Notes: a model not told the origin generated them from the letters alone. 64,000 nt of DNA from Cudoniella acicularis (GCA_013054445.1 JAAMPI010000004.1:62001-126000), one strand, 5' to 3'. Positions 22,419-35,700 are shown, numbered from the stretch's first letter. Translations and numbers: made by a program.

Positions 22419-25400
22419 ATGGAAGGCTCACCTCAGAATGGACTCGGCGGGGTCAACGGTAGCAATGGAATGAGCAGGGCTGAAAGATTCGAGGATGAGA
22501 AGCGCAGAATTATCGATAGCTGCTTCGACAAGAGAGATGAGGATGGGTCACGTACGGCTTCAAAACGCTGTAACTTCCCGCTCGAAGACATTGCTAATAA
22601 TCTATTTTGCAGTTTTGGAATCGTATATCACGCATATTCGTATCATCGAGGACGCAGCGTTCCCTTCCTCGCCACCTCCCCCCAATTCCCAATCCTGAAA
22701 CCAAAAAGCCTCGCCTTATAATCGTTGCGGTCCGAAGATCCGGGCGAGTACGAATGCACAAGGCTAGAGAGAATGCGAATGGATCCTTTTCTATAGGCAA
22801 GACGTGGATGCTGGATGACTTGGCATCTGTAAAGTCATTTAGCGGTGGTGTGCCTGCTAGCCTCGAAGAGGAACAGCATAAACAGTGGGCTGGGGGAATC
22901 GGGTTTGTCGTAAATATAGGCAAACCGTACTACTGGCAAGCCAACTCACAGAAAGAGAAACAATTCTTCATCGCAAGTTTGGTTAAAATCTATACAAAAT
23001 ATACTGGGGGCAAGACTCCTGATCTTCTTGGATTCGAGGCAAAGGAGACAGATCAGTTATTGGGAGTCTCTGCAGCAGCAGCAAGGCCGATTCCCACTTC
23101 TCTACAGCCAGCGGCAGGTTCACAAGGAAGACCATCCTATGGATCATCTTATGGACAGGCTCCGAATCGGCCCAGACGTGAGCCATCTCAAGAGCGACCT
23201 CTCCGTCCACAACCGAGTCGAGATGCTATGCAACGTCCCCCCGGCCAGCCACCGCCAGGCCAATTACCACCTAGCGGCGGTTCCTCCTTTACTTCACAGA
23301 CCTCCCGACCTCAAATGCGTCCTCGTCGAGACGAATCGCCTAATGGGAGCATGGAATCTGGTGGTACTGGGCCTCAACAGAATGGCCCTCAAGCTGGCCC
23401 TCCACCTCTTAGAAGGTTGGCTAATTCGAACCCAAGTCAAGAGTCTTTTGGTAGAGGTGATGACAGCTCGAGCTTACCACCACGCTCTCGTGGTGGACCT
23501 AATGGCGCTCAGAATGCACCGGGAAGATTCCAGGATCGAAGCATGACGCCAAACTCGCTACGCGCTGCAACTCCCGACAGTAGTATATCGAGTATGAAAG
23601 ATGCACTGAACGACGTGCCACCAATACCGGCACCTTTGGCCTTACCACCTGAAAGACGTCGGCCTCCAATGCCTCTCGTTGTTGAACCATCACGCCAACG
23701 TAGCCAAAATATGAACGACAATGTTACGCCCGCACCCTTAGCAAGTCCTGGAATGCGGAGAGAAGACATTCGACCACCAACACGCAGCAGCGAAAGAACA
23801 CAAACCCGAGAACGAGAACCAGAAGCTCCTCCGATCATCACACAATCTGACATCGATGTTCCCGCGAAATTGAATACATCCCGGAAATTGTCCAACGACG
23901 GTGGTAGGAGCGACTCTATCAAGAGTTCAAACAGCGTCCCAACTATGGTTTCAACTCAATCTTTGACCGCATCACCAACGGCCGAGTCGCCGGAGGAACC
24001 AGAAGAACCAGAGGAGCCGAAAGAAGAGACGCGGCCTGGTCTGGGCCCAATGATCAAGAAAAAATCCAAAGGCGACATTGCAAACACTTTCCTCAAAGCT
24101 GCGAAAACCGCCAAAAATGCTAATGCTTTTCCTTCTTTCAAACCACGAGCTGGTGGAGCAGCTGAACGTCTCCGTGAACTGGCGGCAAAGACTTCAGAAG
24201 GACCAGATGGAATTACAGGAGTTGTTCCAGCGCCATCACTGGTCCGTGCCATGAGTAGCGACAATACGAATGTACTCACTCCTCCAGCATCTTCTCCTGA
24301 AAAGCCAGAAAAACCTTCGCCGCAGAAGCCAGCAGATGCAATTCCCGAAGTCAAGATTACTGTTCCAGAATCACGTCGTCCAAACAGTGTTGAGGGGCCG
24401 TTGCCTCAAGCACAGGACGGCAATGCAACCGAAAAATCAAAAGGCCGTGATGTTAGAAGACCAAAGCCGGTTTCCGAGACTATGCAAAAGGAACTTGCTT
24501 CCTTAGGCGTCGACCCAAGTATTCTTGCCGGGAGAGGCAGTGATTTGGTCGAGGCATGGGAACAATTTGGCTGGGTCGGTGAAGGCATAAGAACTAAGAA
24601 CATCGACCAAATGCAGGAAGAGATGGAGAGAGAGCTTAATAAAATCCAAGCCGGAGGGTGGTTGACTAGATTAGATGAAGAGGATGAAAGAGTTGAAGCC
24701 ATTAAACAAGGCTTGGATAAGTGTATAGACGAGTGTGATGAGCTCGACGGCCTGTTAACATTGTACTCAGTAGAGTTGAGCGTGAGTTACCTTGATCTAC
24801 CCTTTCTAACCGTTACTAATTATTCTAGACTCTGAATGAGGACATCGCCTATATTGAAGCGCAATCACAAGGTCTTCAAGTCCAGACAGCCAACCAAAAG
24901 CTTCTCCAGGCCGAGTTGTCGTCACTACTGGAGACCATTTCAATTTCCTCAAATCAATTAGGAAGTCTTCGCGAAGCATCTTTAGAGTCGCCACGAGGTC
25001 TCGAGCAGATAGAGGCATCTCTGGTTACACTCTTCAAAGCTATGCTGACTATTGACCCAAACCTTGGTCTTTCCGGGCCTCGACCAAGCGAAGATGGCAG
25101 TTTGATTTCCGGGAAACCAGGTGGATTCGGCGGTTCGGAAATTGGAAGTATGCGTGTTCTACAGGAAAAGAAGGATGGTTACAAGAACGAAAGTATTCTG
25201 TTCCTCCGCAGGCTTAAGCCGTTCTTGCAAGTAAAATTCGGCGCTGCTATTGACGAGACACGGAAAGCTTTGGAACTTGAGAAAGGCAGTAATCTCACGA
25301 GAGCTGCTGGTAAAGCAAAACTTGATTTTCGAAATCATGACCTAGCTCGGGATGTTCTATGGAGGTACAGTCCTCTCATGCTATTCTCCAGAGAGATCGA

Positions 25401-26957
25401 TAAACCCGAGTGGGAGGAGCTGATTAAAACGTACGAAATGGTCTGCAAGCCTCTTTACCAGGATGAATTCCGAGATGCGGTCTTTGCCTGGAAACGCATT
25501 GCTAGGAAGCCAACTGGCGATGAAGCAGAAATGTTGTTCACTTCACAAGTCGAGAAACAAACCGAAGGCATTGCAACAACAGCGCGAAAACTAACAGTGA
25601 AGAGAAGTCAAACCTTGGCGAAAAGTCTTCGTTCTCCAATTGGCGACAATAGTAGTAAGACGAGTGTTGACAGAACTCCGGACGGTCGTCTTCAGCCGTA
25701 TGAAGTTTTCGGGGGTGCCCTTGATGAGATGACACCCATCATGAGTATGGAGCAGAATTTCATCGTCGAATTCTTCCATATTTCCTCCCTTGAGCAACAC
25801 GACTTTCCCGATGCCGTAGCCGCCGCAACCCCAGACAGGCGACGAGGCGGTGATCTGAGACGAACCAAAGTGATGGATCCGAATAGAGATTTAGCGAAGC
25901 TTGTTATTCAGTCCATGGAAGAAGTGTATTCATTCTTTGCTGGTGATATGCAAGCACTCGTCGACTGGGCTATCCAAGCAGATCCATTGTAAGCCCACGG
26001 TCTCCCGCGCTTTTTACGTATATGCTGACAATTTTTAGGCAAGGTGTGGGCGTGATAGCCGCAATTGAGCAAAAGCTCGTGGAATTTGAAGAATCTAGCC
26101 AAGAATATCTTGCACGCACACTGCAGAAATTGCATACCAGATTAGTTGGTCTGTTCAATAAATTCCTCGACGATCAGATTCGCGCAATAGAAGAAACGAA
26201 GGTAAAAATAAAGAAGCGAAAGGGGGTCATCGCATTCATTCGTATCTTCCCCTCTTTCTCACTAACCCTTGAGACGATGCTCGCCTCTTCGGGCGATTTG
26301 GAGATCCGGGAGACTGTCAATCATGCATATACAAGAATCAATAAGGCGATGTTCGAATCTCTCAAAGTCATTGCAAGAGAGAACCCTAGCGCCCAAACTT
26401 CAGGTGCCGATCCAGAGGACAAAGAAGCTCTCAACTATCAGATTCTACTCATCGAGAATATGAATCACTACCTAGAGGAAGTAGATGTACGAGCGAATCC
26501 TGTTCTTGAGGATTGGAAGCAAAACGCAGCTCAGGAGATGGATGAGCACATGACCCTTTATCTTGGAGCTGTCATCAGGAGACCTCTCGGGAAACTGCTT
26601 GATTTCTTGGAGAGCACGGAAAGCCTTAAGTTGTCACGCCAGCCAGGGGAGCCAGCCTCGAAAATCTCGGGAATGCCCAGTCATTCAAAGTCAACATTTA
26701 AGAAAGTCCTTGCAGGCTATGATTCCAAGGAGATCAAGCGAGGTATTGAGACTCTCAAAAAGCGAGTTGAGAAGCATTTTGGAGATGCCGATGACCCAGG
26801 ATTGAGTCGTGGGTTGGTTGCAAAGGTACTGCAGAACTGCGAGAGGTTCTATGAGAAGGTTGAGGACAGAATCTTGACCATCAGCAGAGATGTTTACGAT
26901 GGGGACGTAATAGCGGAGTGGAGTCGAACAGATGTCTCAACTGCGTTCAGAAAATAA
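22419..26957 (+). CDS. SEC3: Exocyst complex subunit Sec3, frame broken in a C6 run
   Basis: Four exons (22419-22551, 22613-24781, 24829-25988, 26039-26957) total 4381 nt, one over a multiple of three. The N-terminus (RAERFEDEKRRIIDSCF, then LLESYITHIRIIEDAAFPSS) leads into the PIP2- and Rho-binding PH domain (VRMHKARENANGSFSIGKTW; GIGFVVNIGKPYYWQA). A long Pro/Ser/Gln-rich disordered linker follows, then the helical Sec3 C-terminal region through exons 2-4. The frame shifts at six Cs (22678-22683): upstream reads SSPPPP, downstream IPNPETKKPRLIIV. With five Cs the protein would be continuous, about 1459 residues. Sec3 marks exocytosis sites at the plasma membrane and tethers secretory vesicles. 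I treat the shift as probable sequence error. Confidence 0.93.
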
Positions 26958-27397
26958 AGAGCCAAGGTGTTACGATATCACTGCCTAGAGCAGCTGGCTG
27001 GCTTTCCATTCGCTTGTAAATTATTTTGAACCAAACTAAGGTCGTGGCGTTGCGAAGGTTACTCATTGCATCATCCATATGTATCTAAATGTAGTAATAT
27101 ACCACGAGGAAAGTGCGGATGAATCTAATACAAGCCTTCTGGCTACCATCAGAATCCCAAAAGCCGAGGTGTATGCGGAAAAGAACGGGTCGATCATTCC
27201 TTGAGTCATTGGTTAACATTGATTACCGAGTACTAGTATCCACTGAAAGCAAAATCCTGACAGAGAGGTGCATACCAAGTGCTTATTCAGAGATACCTCT
27301 TGTCTGATAATTATCCGAAGACAGCACTAATCTTACAACAAGTCTGCCTCAAAAATCAATAGCTAAATTGCAATTTGTGACAGAAATACGAGCAAAA
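26958..27397. other. Intergenic, no gene seen
   Basis: 440 bp form the 3' flank of Sec3 and the promoter side of the MFS gene, both rightward. No coding signal is seen. Confidence 0.5.
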
Positions 27398-28966
27398 ATG
27401 GCATCCAGTATATCGATTCCTCTCACCGAGAGTCTCGAAACCTCTCACAACAGCTCTTCTCCCCCCGAACCATTCATCCCTTCCGAAACCACCATAACCA
27501 ATTCCACGAGCGAACTCCGCCCAATAACCCGCCAACGACAAATCCTAGTCTTAATATCCAGTTTCTTGACAATCTGCATCACAATCGGCTTCAACCAGTC
27601 CTACGGCGTCTTTCAAAGCTACTACATCTCACCCGATCAAAATATACTTCCTAAAACAGCGGCTCGAAACAGTGCTTTTCTGGCTTTTGTGGGGACGTTG
27701 GGAGCGGGACTCACGTGGGCGGGTAGCATTTTTGTTAATCCGTTGATTTCGAGGTTGAGCGTGAAGGGGATTCGCGCCGTGGGGGTGTTTGGGGTTATTT
27801 GTATGAGTGTTGGGTTTGCTCTTGCCAGTCTTAGCACGAAGGAAAGTCTTTCCTTTTCATCTCAACTAATTTTCAACTCCTCGCCAACTTGATTCCTGAC
27901 AGTTTGCAATAGATCTGGCATCTCCTACTCACCCAAGGCCTTCTATACGGAATCGGCTCTTCATGCCTCTACTTTCCCATCTTAAGCGCAGCGCCAGAAT
28001 ACTTCTCAACCCACCGTGGCTCCGCCATGGGATTTATCCTCTCCGGCGCTGGAGTGGGCGGTCTTGTCTTCTCGCCTTTAATCCGTTTCTTGCTAAGTGC
28101 CATTGGAGCCCGCTGGACACTTCGCACCATCGCACTCCTTAATCTCCTCATCTCCTTGCCAATAGCAATAACTGCTTCCCCGTCCCGTTTTGTGGGCAGG
28201 AGACCAACGCATGTGAATCTTAAGCTGGCTATGAAACCCGCGTTTCTCCTCAGCGTTTGTGCGGGCTTTTTGCAAGCTGGCGGGAATGGCTTGCCGCTAA
28301 CTTTTCTGGCCGAGTATTCTGTCGCTATTGGGTATTCATCTGCTTTTGGGGCGACGCTTTTGGCTGTTTCTAATGGTGTTAATTCTATTAGTCGGGTTAT
28401 GACGGGTTATGCCGGGGACAGATGTGGGAGGCAAAATACTTTGATCGTTACAGTGCTGTTGTGTGTTGTTTGCGTTCTGGGGTTTTGGTTGAGGAGTGCT
28501 GAGTTGGGTGGGAATAAGATCTTATGTAAGTCGCTCCGAAGGATATCCCTATCATACTGGACATCTGTTTAGTATGAAGTTTTCTGACATAACTTTGATG
28601 TAGGGATCCTTTTTGTTGTTTTTTATGGAGCGGCTGGTGGTGGATACAATGCTTTGTTCCCAACCGTAAGTTCCAATTGTTTTGCGGTTTTAGTCAAAAT
28701 ACTCTAACTGATCATGGTAGACAATTGCGGAAGTCTTCGGCTTGCAAGCCTATGCAAGCGTCAATGGCTTCATCTATTTTGTCCGAGGTCTGGGACAGAT
28801 GCTTGGAAGCCCCGTGGGTGGCACCATTTTGGGAGAGAGCAAGTTGGACAATTACAAGGGCATGGTCGTCTTCGATGCCATTCTCCTCAGTGGCGCGGCT
28901 TTTTGTGTTGTTGGTGTAAGATTCTGGGACGCAGCCGGAAAGAATCAGTGGCGTTGGAGGGCTTAG
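27398..28966 (+). CDS. MFS transporter, monocarboxylate-transporter-like (MCH/MCT group)
   Basis: Exons 27398-27841, 27913-28525, 28604-28665 and 28721-28966 give 454 residues. About 45 hydrophilic residues precede twelve membrane helices; MCT-like elements include ICITIGFNQSYGVFQSYY in helix 1, LLTQGLLYGIGSSCLYFPIL, RGSAMGFILSGAGVGGLVFS and SRVMTGYAGDRCGRQN. Fungal MCT-like proteins carry riboflavin, nicotinate or organic acids; the substrate here is unknown. Intron 1 is odd: frame and conservation need the join after AAG at 27841, but the next bases are GAAAGT rather than GTAAGT, so the donor is GA instead of GT. Introns 2 and 3 are canonical. Unspliced intron 1 would stop translation soon after. 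Confidence 0.85.
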
Positions 28967-29901
28967 AAATTTCACCTAAACTTGACAATTGGATTGAAGA
29001 TTTCAAATCCTCTTTTGTCCTTGTCTCCTACATCGTGTAAATATTGTAACCTTGCCCACAATAACCCATAAGCGCAGGAGGATTTATCGCTTTCTGAAGT
29101 CAGAATCCGGACTAGCCAAGAAACTGGATCCCATTGCGGCCACAAATCAAAAGTGGGTAAGATCATTTACACGGTGTATGCGGCATCCTGTTAGTACACT
29201 GATTCTGCCCTGAGCGATCAATGAAAAACATAAAGTGTACATTGTGGCTGTGACCATAGTGATATATTTGACGAAAAAACAAACTAGGCTTACATTATTG
29301 AAAATTGACGGCTAATAATTTTTACGAAATACCAACGACATAACAGTAGAACAAACAGACAATCACGTCAACATGAGTCACTTGAATTCTTACGAAACAG
29401 GGTCCTTAATTGTGAAGTTTACCCGCTCAAAAATATTGGAATCAGGAAGAGGCATGCATACTCGCAGAAATGTGTTCGTTAAAGCGTTTAACTGCGTCTA
29501 GGAAGAGCCAACCAGATGGCCCCGTCTGGAATCTTTGACGAAGATATTTCCTAAGAGAGCACATACGTCTGTAGTGGTTCTTGCTCCCACAGAACAAGGA
29601 GTCGGGAGGCCATTCCTTTCCGAAACAGTTGGGTGAGATGTCGGACGAGGACGCGAAATTCAAATTTTAAAATCCTGTCAGTGATGATTCCACCAATAAC
29701 GCCTTCTCCTGCGCTCGAGTGAGTCTAGTCACGAGTGGCGACGATAAATCCAATATTGGCATCACGTCAAACAGATATCAGAACCATAAAATTCTGGAAG
29801 ACCTGGTATCTGAGCAAGCCACCTCGAACCGAGAAATCCCCAGATTTGGCATCCGAGGTTGTGTGCATCGCTGATTCCGAGTTGTTGGATTCTAAATTAT
29901 G
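28967..29901. other. Intergenic, no gene seen
   Basis: This is the 3' flank of the MFS gene. AT-rich at 29200-29400. A leftward 73-codon frame at 29442-29663 contains TGPSGWLFLDAVKRFNEHI, which looks somewhat protein-like and may belong to the degraded gene to its right. Confidence 0.4.
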
Positions 29902-30162
29902 TCAAGGCGGTCTCCTCGCGAATGTGTACACTTTCATAAAAACCCGTTCGTCAAAGGTTCTGAACAACAGGATCTCTGCGTGGAAACAACCAACCGGCTG
30001 ACCTTGATAGGAAGCTTTGTCGAACGGATCTTTGGTAAGGGCCCGTGGGGGTTTCGCGATAGGTGACGCAGTCCATAATCGGTCATAGTCATCTTTGACG
30101 AACGTAATGTTGGAAATGTAAGACTGGAGTGGGAAGCCGGACACAGATGATTCATCTGTCAT
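29902..30162 (-). pseudogene. Possible gene remnant or small gene, unknown family
   Basis: A leftward frame from an ATG at 30162 reads MTDESSVSGFPLQSYISNIT, then VKDDYDRLWTASPIAKPPR, and ends ARRPP at 29902 (86 residues). The composition is unlike chance frames nearby. Further left, frames reading RGGLLRYQVFQNFMVLISV and TGPSGWLFLDAVKRF suggest more coding sequence separated by stops, so it may be a decaying gene or one with introns I could not place. No family recognised. Confidence 0.25.
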
Positions 30163-31620
30163 CTCTGAATTTGTTGTGGTGTGAAGAAATATTCCAAAAC
30201 GAGAAGCACTCACACGGGGAGAGATCCTCACGACAGGTGACGAAAGAGACCCAGAAAAGGAGAGGCAAAGGAGTGATACTCACAAAGGAAAGAGGAGAAG
30301 CTAGTCAGACGTCCTCAGGGATTTGTTTGAGGGCATTGGAAGGAAGAGGCCTCAGTATTGAAACCAACGTATTGTGAAATAAATGCGCTGGCCAGTCACA
30401 CCAACTATCTTCCCAAAGGATCCAGCCATGTCCTTCGTGCGAATATTGTTCTGCACCTGCCCGTTCGTATGGTTCGGTTGTAATGCTTGGAGGTTGCAAG
30501 CTGTGCTGTGTCCGCCCCAACTTTCCAAGCCCTAAATGCTGATCTCGATTCCGGCAGGAGGAGGATGACACTTTCGGAGAAGCCAGGTAAGGGCCGGTAT
30601 CCTTTTCGGTCAGCAAGATTAAAGTTTGAAGATCGCCTTCAAGGATGACAAGAAGTGACGAGGGCTCTCTGTGGCTGCCGGTACTTTGTGGCACACTGGG
30701 GGCTGCTGGTCCCGCAGTGGCTGACAATGCGGATGTTCATTATCGGCGTGAAGGATTCGAAAGCTCCTCAAGGAGTCAAGGGAATAAGGATAGCCAATCC
30801 CAACTTCCAACTCAAAAAACGGGAAACGGAACGGGACCATAACAAGGTTTGGACAAGGGTAAATAACTATCAATATGCGAAAGTCGCGATGCATTGTTCA
30901 TTTTGGCTTGCATAGGAATCTCGGTCGTTTAGGAAGCACCGCGCAGGGGAGCTGGACGGAATACCTGGGTAATAGGTGTATCCCAAGTAAGCTTTGAGGG
31001 GGTAGGGGTGTCGCGGCTAGGGATGGAAGAGGGCCGAATTGAAGCCATGAGGTCGTATATTGTTGTTTGCCACTGTTTGCTGGTGTTGATGGGAAAGCCT
31101 GAGAGGTGCAATGGCGATGCAAATAAGGCATTACTTCGTCTAAATTCGTTATGCAAAACTGACTAGTGTCTAATACGCCGCACGTGATTACGAGGCGCAT
31201 GCTCCTGCCCCCTGGCTTGGGCAAGGGGCTGTTGGTTACCCCGCGATCTTGACTTACATGTTGACTTGAGGTTGCAAACCGAAGAATGAAAAAATTGATC
31301 ACATCTCACCTGGCAGTTACTGCAAATTTCAATCAATTGGCCCGGTCAAGTTGCTTAAAATATTGGATTTTTGAGAGTATTATGTACTCTCTGTCTCTCA
31401 TTTACACACTGTGTATGTGTATGTCAACGGGCGATCCCCATCCGGAATCAAGCCAGTTGATGACATTATGCCCATAAGTATGCTCCTGCCCCAACGCCAT
31501 GCGATGCAATGCAGACATATTTCCAGAGTCCGCCGTCCATCTATGAACATAAAATCATTCTCCATATGCGCCCGGTATCTCATGCAACAACAAAAGAAAT
31601 TCGTCTCTCTCCCCTCCACA
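30163..31620. other. Intergenic, no gene supported
   Basis: Several frames of 70-140 codons occur on both strands (for example leftward 30305-30727) but none shows family similarity or a coherent exon chain. The right end is the 3' flank of the cyclin gene. Confidence 0.45.
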
Positions 31621-32799
31621 TTACGCGTACTGTCGCTCCTTTTGCCCTAGAAATCTCGAGAAAATGTTTCCCCCTAGTCGCGCCTTCTTCGCTGGTTTCT
31701 CCTCCACTATCTCTCGTTCAATTTCATAAGGTAACATGCTGTGCTTCCCTGCACCCGCATGTTGATTCGCAATGTGTACGTGAACAATGTCTCGCACAAC
31801 ACTTGGACTTTGACTGAATTGTCGTGGTAAGCCATCGTAGCACTGTTCCAGCTCGTCGACGTAGCTGCCGACGCTAGAGACTGGGGTTCCAGTCCTCGAA
31901 AGACCCGAAGTATATGAAGAAGCTGAGGATGAGGCCGAGGAGTATGTGTCACCGGAGCCACTCCGTGATAGATCAGGGATGTCGGTCGATGATGGTGGTG
32001 AGTCGTATCTGGGTGCCATTACGGTACCGGTGGGATCAACGTATTGGCCCTCGTACAAGATGGCATGCTTCTCTTCATAAGCTGGCATCCAGTATTGACT
32101 TGATGTCTCGTATTCAGTGCGCGCTGTGTCGGCTTCTTTTCGTTGCTGCTCTTGTCGCTGCTGTTCTCGTAGAGCCTTCTTCCTGCTCTCCTTGACCCGT
32201 GCGTGCTCTTCTTGTCGCTGAATCTCAACTCGGATTGGCGCGAGAAAGGGGTCGAGATGAGTGTATAGATCATCTTCACTGATGTTGAGATCCCAATCGA
32301 GGAGGAAGAGCAGTTGCTTTTCCATTAAGTTGACCTCGGTCCGTGAGAACCCAAAAGGCTCGAAGCCTCGAACGTTAGAGTACTCGGCCCAGTGCTTGTT
32401 CTTTGGCGACGAGTCGTTGAGGAACTTCGCGGAAAGAATGAGTGCTGCGAGGAAGATTCGGTGAACCGTGCATCTCAGACCTTTTGCAACAGGTGGTAGA
32501 CGCTTCTTGAGTCGTTCGAGATACACCAAGGTTGTCATCAGGGTAGGTACCTGGACGTTTGATTTTCGTACTAGGGAGCTGATGAAGCGTTCAAGAGAAG
32601 GTAAATCGGGATCAGTTGAGTCCTGTGGTGGTGTTTGTGGTGGTGAGGGTGGTAGTTGACTTGAGAGAGTTAAAGGTACTTCGCACTGGATAACTTCGGC
32701 GGCCTTGATGGCGAGATAGTTGACCATTTGCGAACTAACTGGCATGTAGATGAAGTGCTCGAGGGCAGCCTCATTCAAGGCCCTGGGGACAGAAGACAT
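31621..32799 (-). CDS. Cyclin, Pho80/Pcl type (Pcl1/2-like)
   Basis: A single exon encodes 392 residues. The cyclin box covers about 10-190: [59 protein letters not shown] and [20 protein letters not shown] are the conserved Pcl-type blocks. A Glu/Gln/Arg-rich helix and a Ser/Thr/Pro-rich tail follow, with [20 protein letters not shown] in the tail. In yeast, Pcl cyclins activate the kinase Pho85; in Aspergillus nidulans the relative PclA functions with PhoA in conidiation. The tail could hold phosphodegrons, which is inference. A very long gene-free stretch lies upstream. Confidence 0.9.
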   Translation of the reverse strand: MSSVPRALNEAALEHFIYMPVSSQMVNYLAIKAAEVIQCEVPLTLSSQLPPSPPQTPPQDSTDPDLPSLERFISSLVRKSNVQVPTLMTTLVYLERLKKRLPPVAKGLRCTVHRIFLAALILSAKFLNDSSPKNKHWAEYSNVRGFEPFGFSRTEVNLMEKQLLFLLDWDLNISEDDLYTHLDPFLAPIRVEIQRQEEHARVKESRKKALREQQRQEQQRKEADTARTEYETSSQYWMPAYEEKHAILYEGQYVDPTGTVMAPRYDSPPSSTDIPDLSRSGSGDTYSSASSSASSYTSGLSRTGTPVSSVGSYVDELEQCYDGLPRQFSQSPSVVRDIVHVHIANQHAGAGKHSMLPYEIEREIVEEKPAKKARLGGNIFSRFLGQKERQYA

Positions 32800-35700
32800 G
32801 ATGGTTGAAGTTGTCGATAATGTGTGGTGCGAGGCGGCGATGGGAGATGGATGTAGTGTGTATGATGAAGGACTAGGGATGGAGGAGGTTGGGGTTAAAA
32901 AATAAAAACCAACACTTCGATGTTGTTAGAGCGTTCGAAAACAATCTAGTGCTGAGGTATTGTCCTTATTGTTGTATTGTATTGTGTTCTCGGCAATAGT
33001 ATAATACTATTGTCTGGCGGAGCGGAAGGCTGACGCGAAAGCGAGGCTGTGGAAGGCTGGGCGGGGGGTGCGTATTGTGGATTACAATTGACAATAGGCG
33101 AAAAGCGAGCTAATCCCAGAGGAAGTTTCCGGCCAGCGGAAATTGCAAAAGCAGATCCCAAAAGTCGAAGAGAGACGTGCTAGAGTTGGCGCAGCAAAAA
33201 GTTATGCAACAGATGGCGAGGTTGACAATATATGTGCTGATGCCCTGTTGCGCAAGTGCGCTGTGCGGGTAGATAATCCAAGCTGACGATGCGCGTCAGG
33301 ATCGGCTTTAAAAAGCCTCGCTTGCAGCCTGCAGGATCTGCCCGGGCTGGGTGCTGATGCGGATGCGATTGATATTGCTTGGGCTTGAAAGGAATAACCA
33401 GGAGCAACGGACAGACTTGATGGGCAAATGCGCGAAGGACAAGGTCCAGTGATAGGAGTGGCGACCCGAAAGCAGGAGGTGAAGTCCGGGGACGCACAGA
33501 CTTTTGTGACAGTACGTCTGTTCACGGCTGTCAAAGGAGGGTCCAAGGTTTGTGTTTCGTTTCTTGTTGTTTCGTGGGAGTCGTGGAAGCTGTACTCCTG
33601 AGGGGGGATGTGACCGGACGCTGCAACTGTCTGAATGGGATCGTTCTTGCCGACAACCAGGTCGGGGACGGAGAGGAAATTATTAGAAGGGCGAGTCGAA
33701 GTCGAGTCGAAGCGGTGAGCACACAAAAGGAGGCGAGTTGGAGATGCTAATGGGCTTCTCCAGAACAGCGCGCCGCTGGAGGATATATATGAACCGGGTG
33801 TAGTGGCCAGTTTAGGGGTCGACGCTCTGCCGGCCAATGTATGGCTGAGAACCAGAGGGCTAGATGAGGATTGCAGGCGTTCACTTGGTCTTGATTGTTC
33901 GCTCTCTCCCTCTAACCTGTCCCCTTGCAAAAACCGATTATTTCGGTCTCCAGTAAGGAATTCTACCCCTCGATGTGCGATGGTTGGCCAGCCTGGCTCC
34001 CAAATAGGGTGGCCCGTTCAAGAGGCGCCCGCTGGCAGCAGCAGCTGTTTCAGCCGAAGACAGGGCAACAAGGATGGCGGTCCGAAGGAGGCCCAAGTCT
34101 GCGGAGCGAGTGGTCAGGAGTGTCCGCAAAGGGGTGTGGCGCTGTGGCACTGAAGATGCGAATGTGTCTTCGAGGGGCCTGTCGTTCTGGAATGGCCTCT
34201 TGGGAACAAATGGGCCAGAGATCTCAGAAGTTTTGTTTTGGCTGCGGCGGTGGCCCTCTGTGCCAATGAATGCCGCTGGAAGCTTGCTGCAAGGCGGCGG
34301 TGGAGATGGTGAAACCACGAAGAATTCGATTCGATTTTTCGTGCTATTCTGTCGACGTACGGGGTAGATGTCAGAAGCGTCGAGGAATCTGAAGATATCC
34401 GGAGCTCCGTTTGTCGAGAGTAGAGAGCAAAATGCGCTTCTGCTGGCTGATCTATCTAGTTATGCATCGGCGGAGGGAGGCTGGATTATCACAGCCAGTT
34501 ATTTTCTCAAGTAGACGATGGTTCCCAGCGTGGATGAGTCGTTCATATGCAGAGGTGGCCGGCGGTGTGATGTTCCCTTGAGGTGGTTCGACGGTCATCC
34601 TGCCAGTGCCAGCAATCATGCTGCGTTTATCCCTTGTATCTCGCGAGGTCAGTATAAAGAATGGCCACGGGCGATGATCTGATCGGTCCCCGCCTCCCTG
34701 GGCACGCGTCGTGTTGCCCATCATGCGCAAAGCTTGGGGTTGACAAAGTTGAGCGGCGAGAGATGGCTGGTACGAGCCTGAGCGATGCGAGGGCAGCGAT
34801 GGCGAGTGAAGTTTGGCCACCTGACACGCGTTGATGCCCACCGCAGCGAGTCATGACCAACAATCAGCGCGTTCTTCACTGTATCTGCAAAAAGGAGGCC
34901 AAGCCCAGCGCCCGACAGCACGACGGCATTCGCAGCATGATTGGCACTCATCACCACTGCCTTCAAGCCTTGCGTAAGAGCTTGTGTGCTTGTGTGCCTC
35001 GGCCCAGATTTTTATGTTATGCATCCGCAGTATCCAAGCTGGCGGTGTCGAGGCTCATCTGTCGCGTCCTCCAGTAGCATCTTGGCCTGCGGAATTGTGC
35101 ATCGCGAACTATTGTAGCTGAGCGGACGCTGGACGGGTGAAGTTACCGTCGAGTGAGGCCGCCGCAACGTCGCGTCGCTGAGATCGGCGTGCGCGAAGTT
35201 GAATAAAAAAAAAAAAGGAGGGCGGTGGGGAAGCTTGAAAGAAAGGGGCTGCCACTCGGCGTGTTCTTGGGGCTTGCGCCGTCTGCTACTGGCTGCGCGA
35301 GTGAAACATTCAAAACATCCAGCAGGTCCAGCAGTCTTTTCGGTCCCTCTGTTGATTTCTACTGGGCCACTTGTTCTGCGTACTTTGCAAACTTCAGCGT
35401 CCGCCCTCCATCTTCACTGCCCTCAACTGTTGAGGCCCAGCAAGACGTGCGCCCGTCTTTTCTGATGCCCACAGCCCGCTGCCACCACCGCGTCTTCTCA
35501 TTCGCGGGCGCAAAGAGGCAAATCAGCTTCAAACAGCCGTCATGACGCCGTATCGCCCTTGAATCTCGGAGTTATTCGAAGGGGTACGATATAAAGATGT
35601 GGCTGTGCAAGGGGTCGCCTTTTCTTCAACACCCGGTTTTGAAAAGAATCAGCAACGACTCAAACCACCGCAGCAGCTGTGTCATCCAGAAAGCTTCGCG

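Noticed and set aside
33202..33930. 242-codon leftward frame upstream of the cyclin
   Set aside because: The product is compositionally random (Ser/Pro/Arg-rich) with no motif, and similar chance frames fill this GC-richer stretch on both strands.
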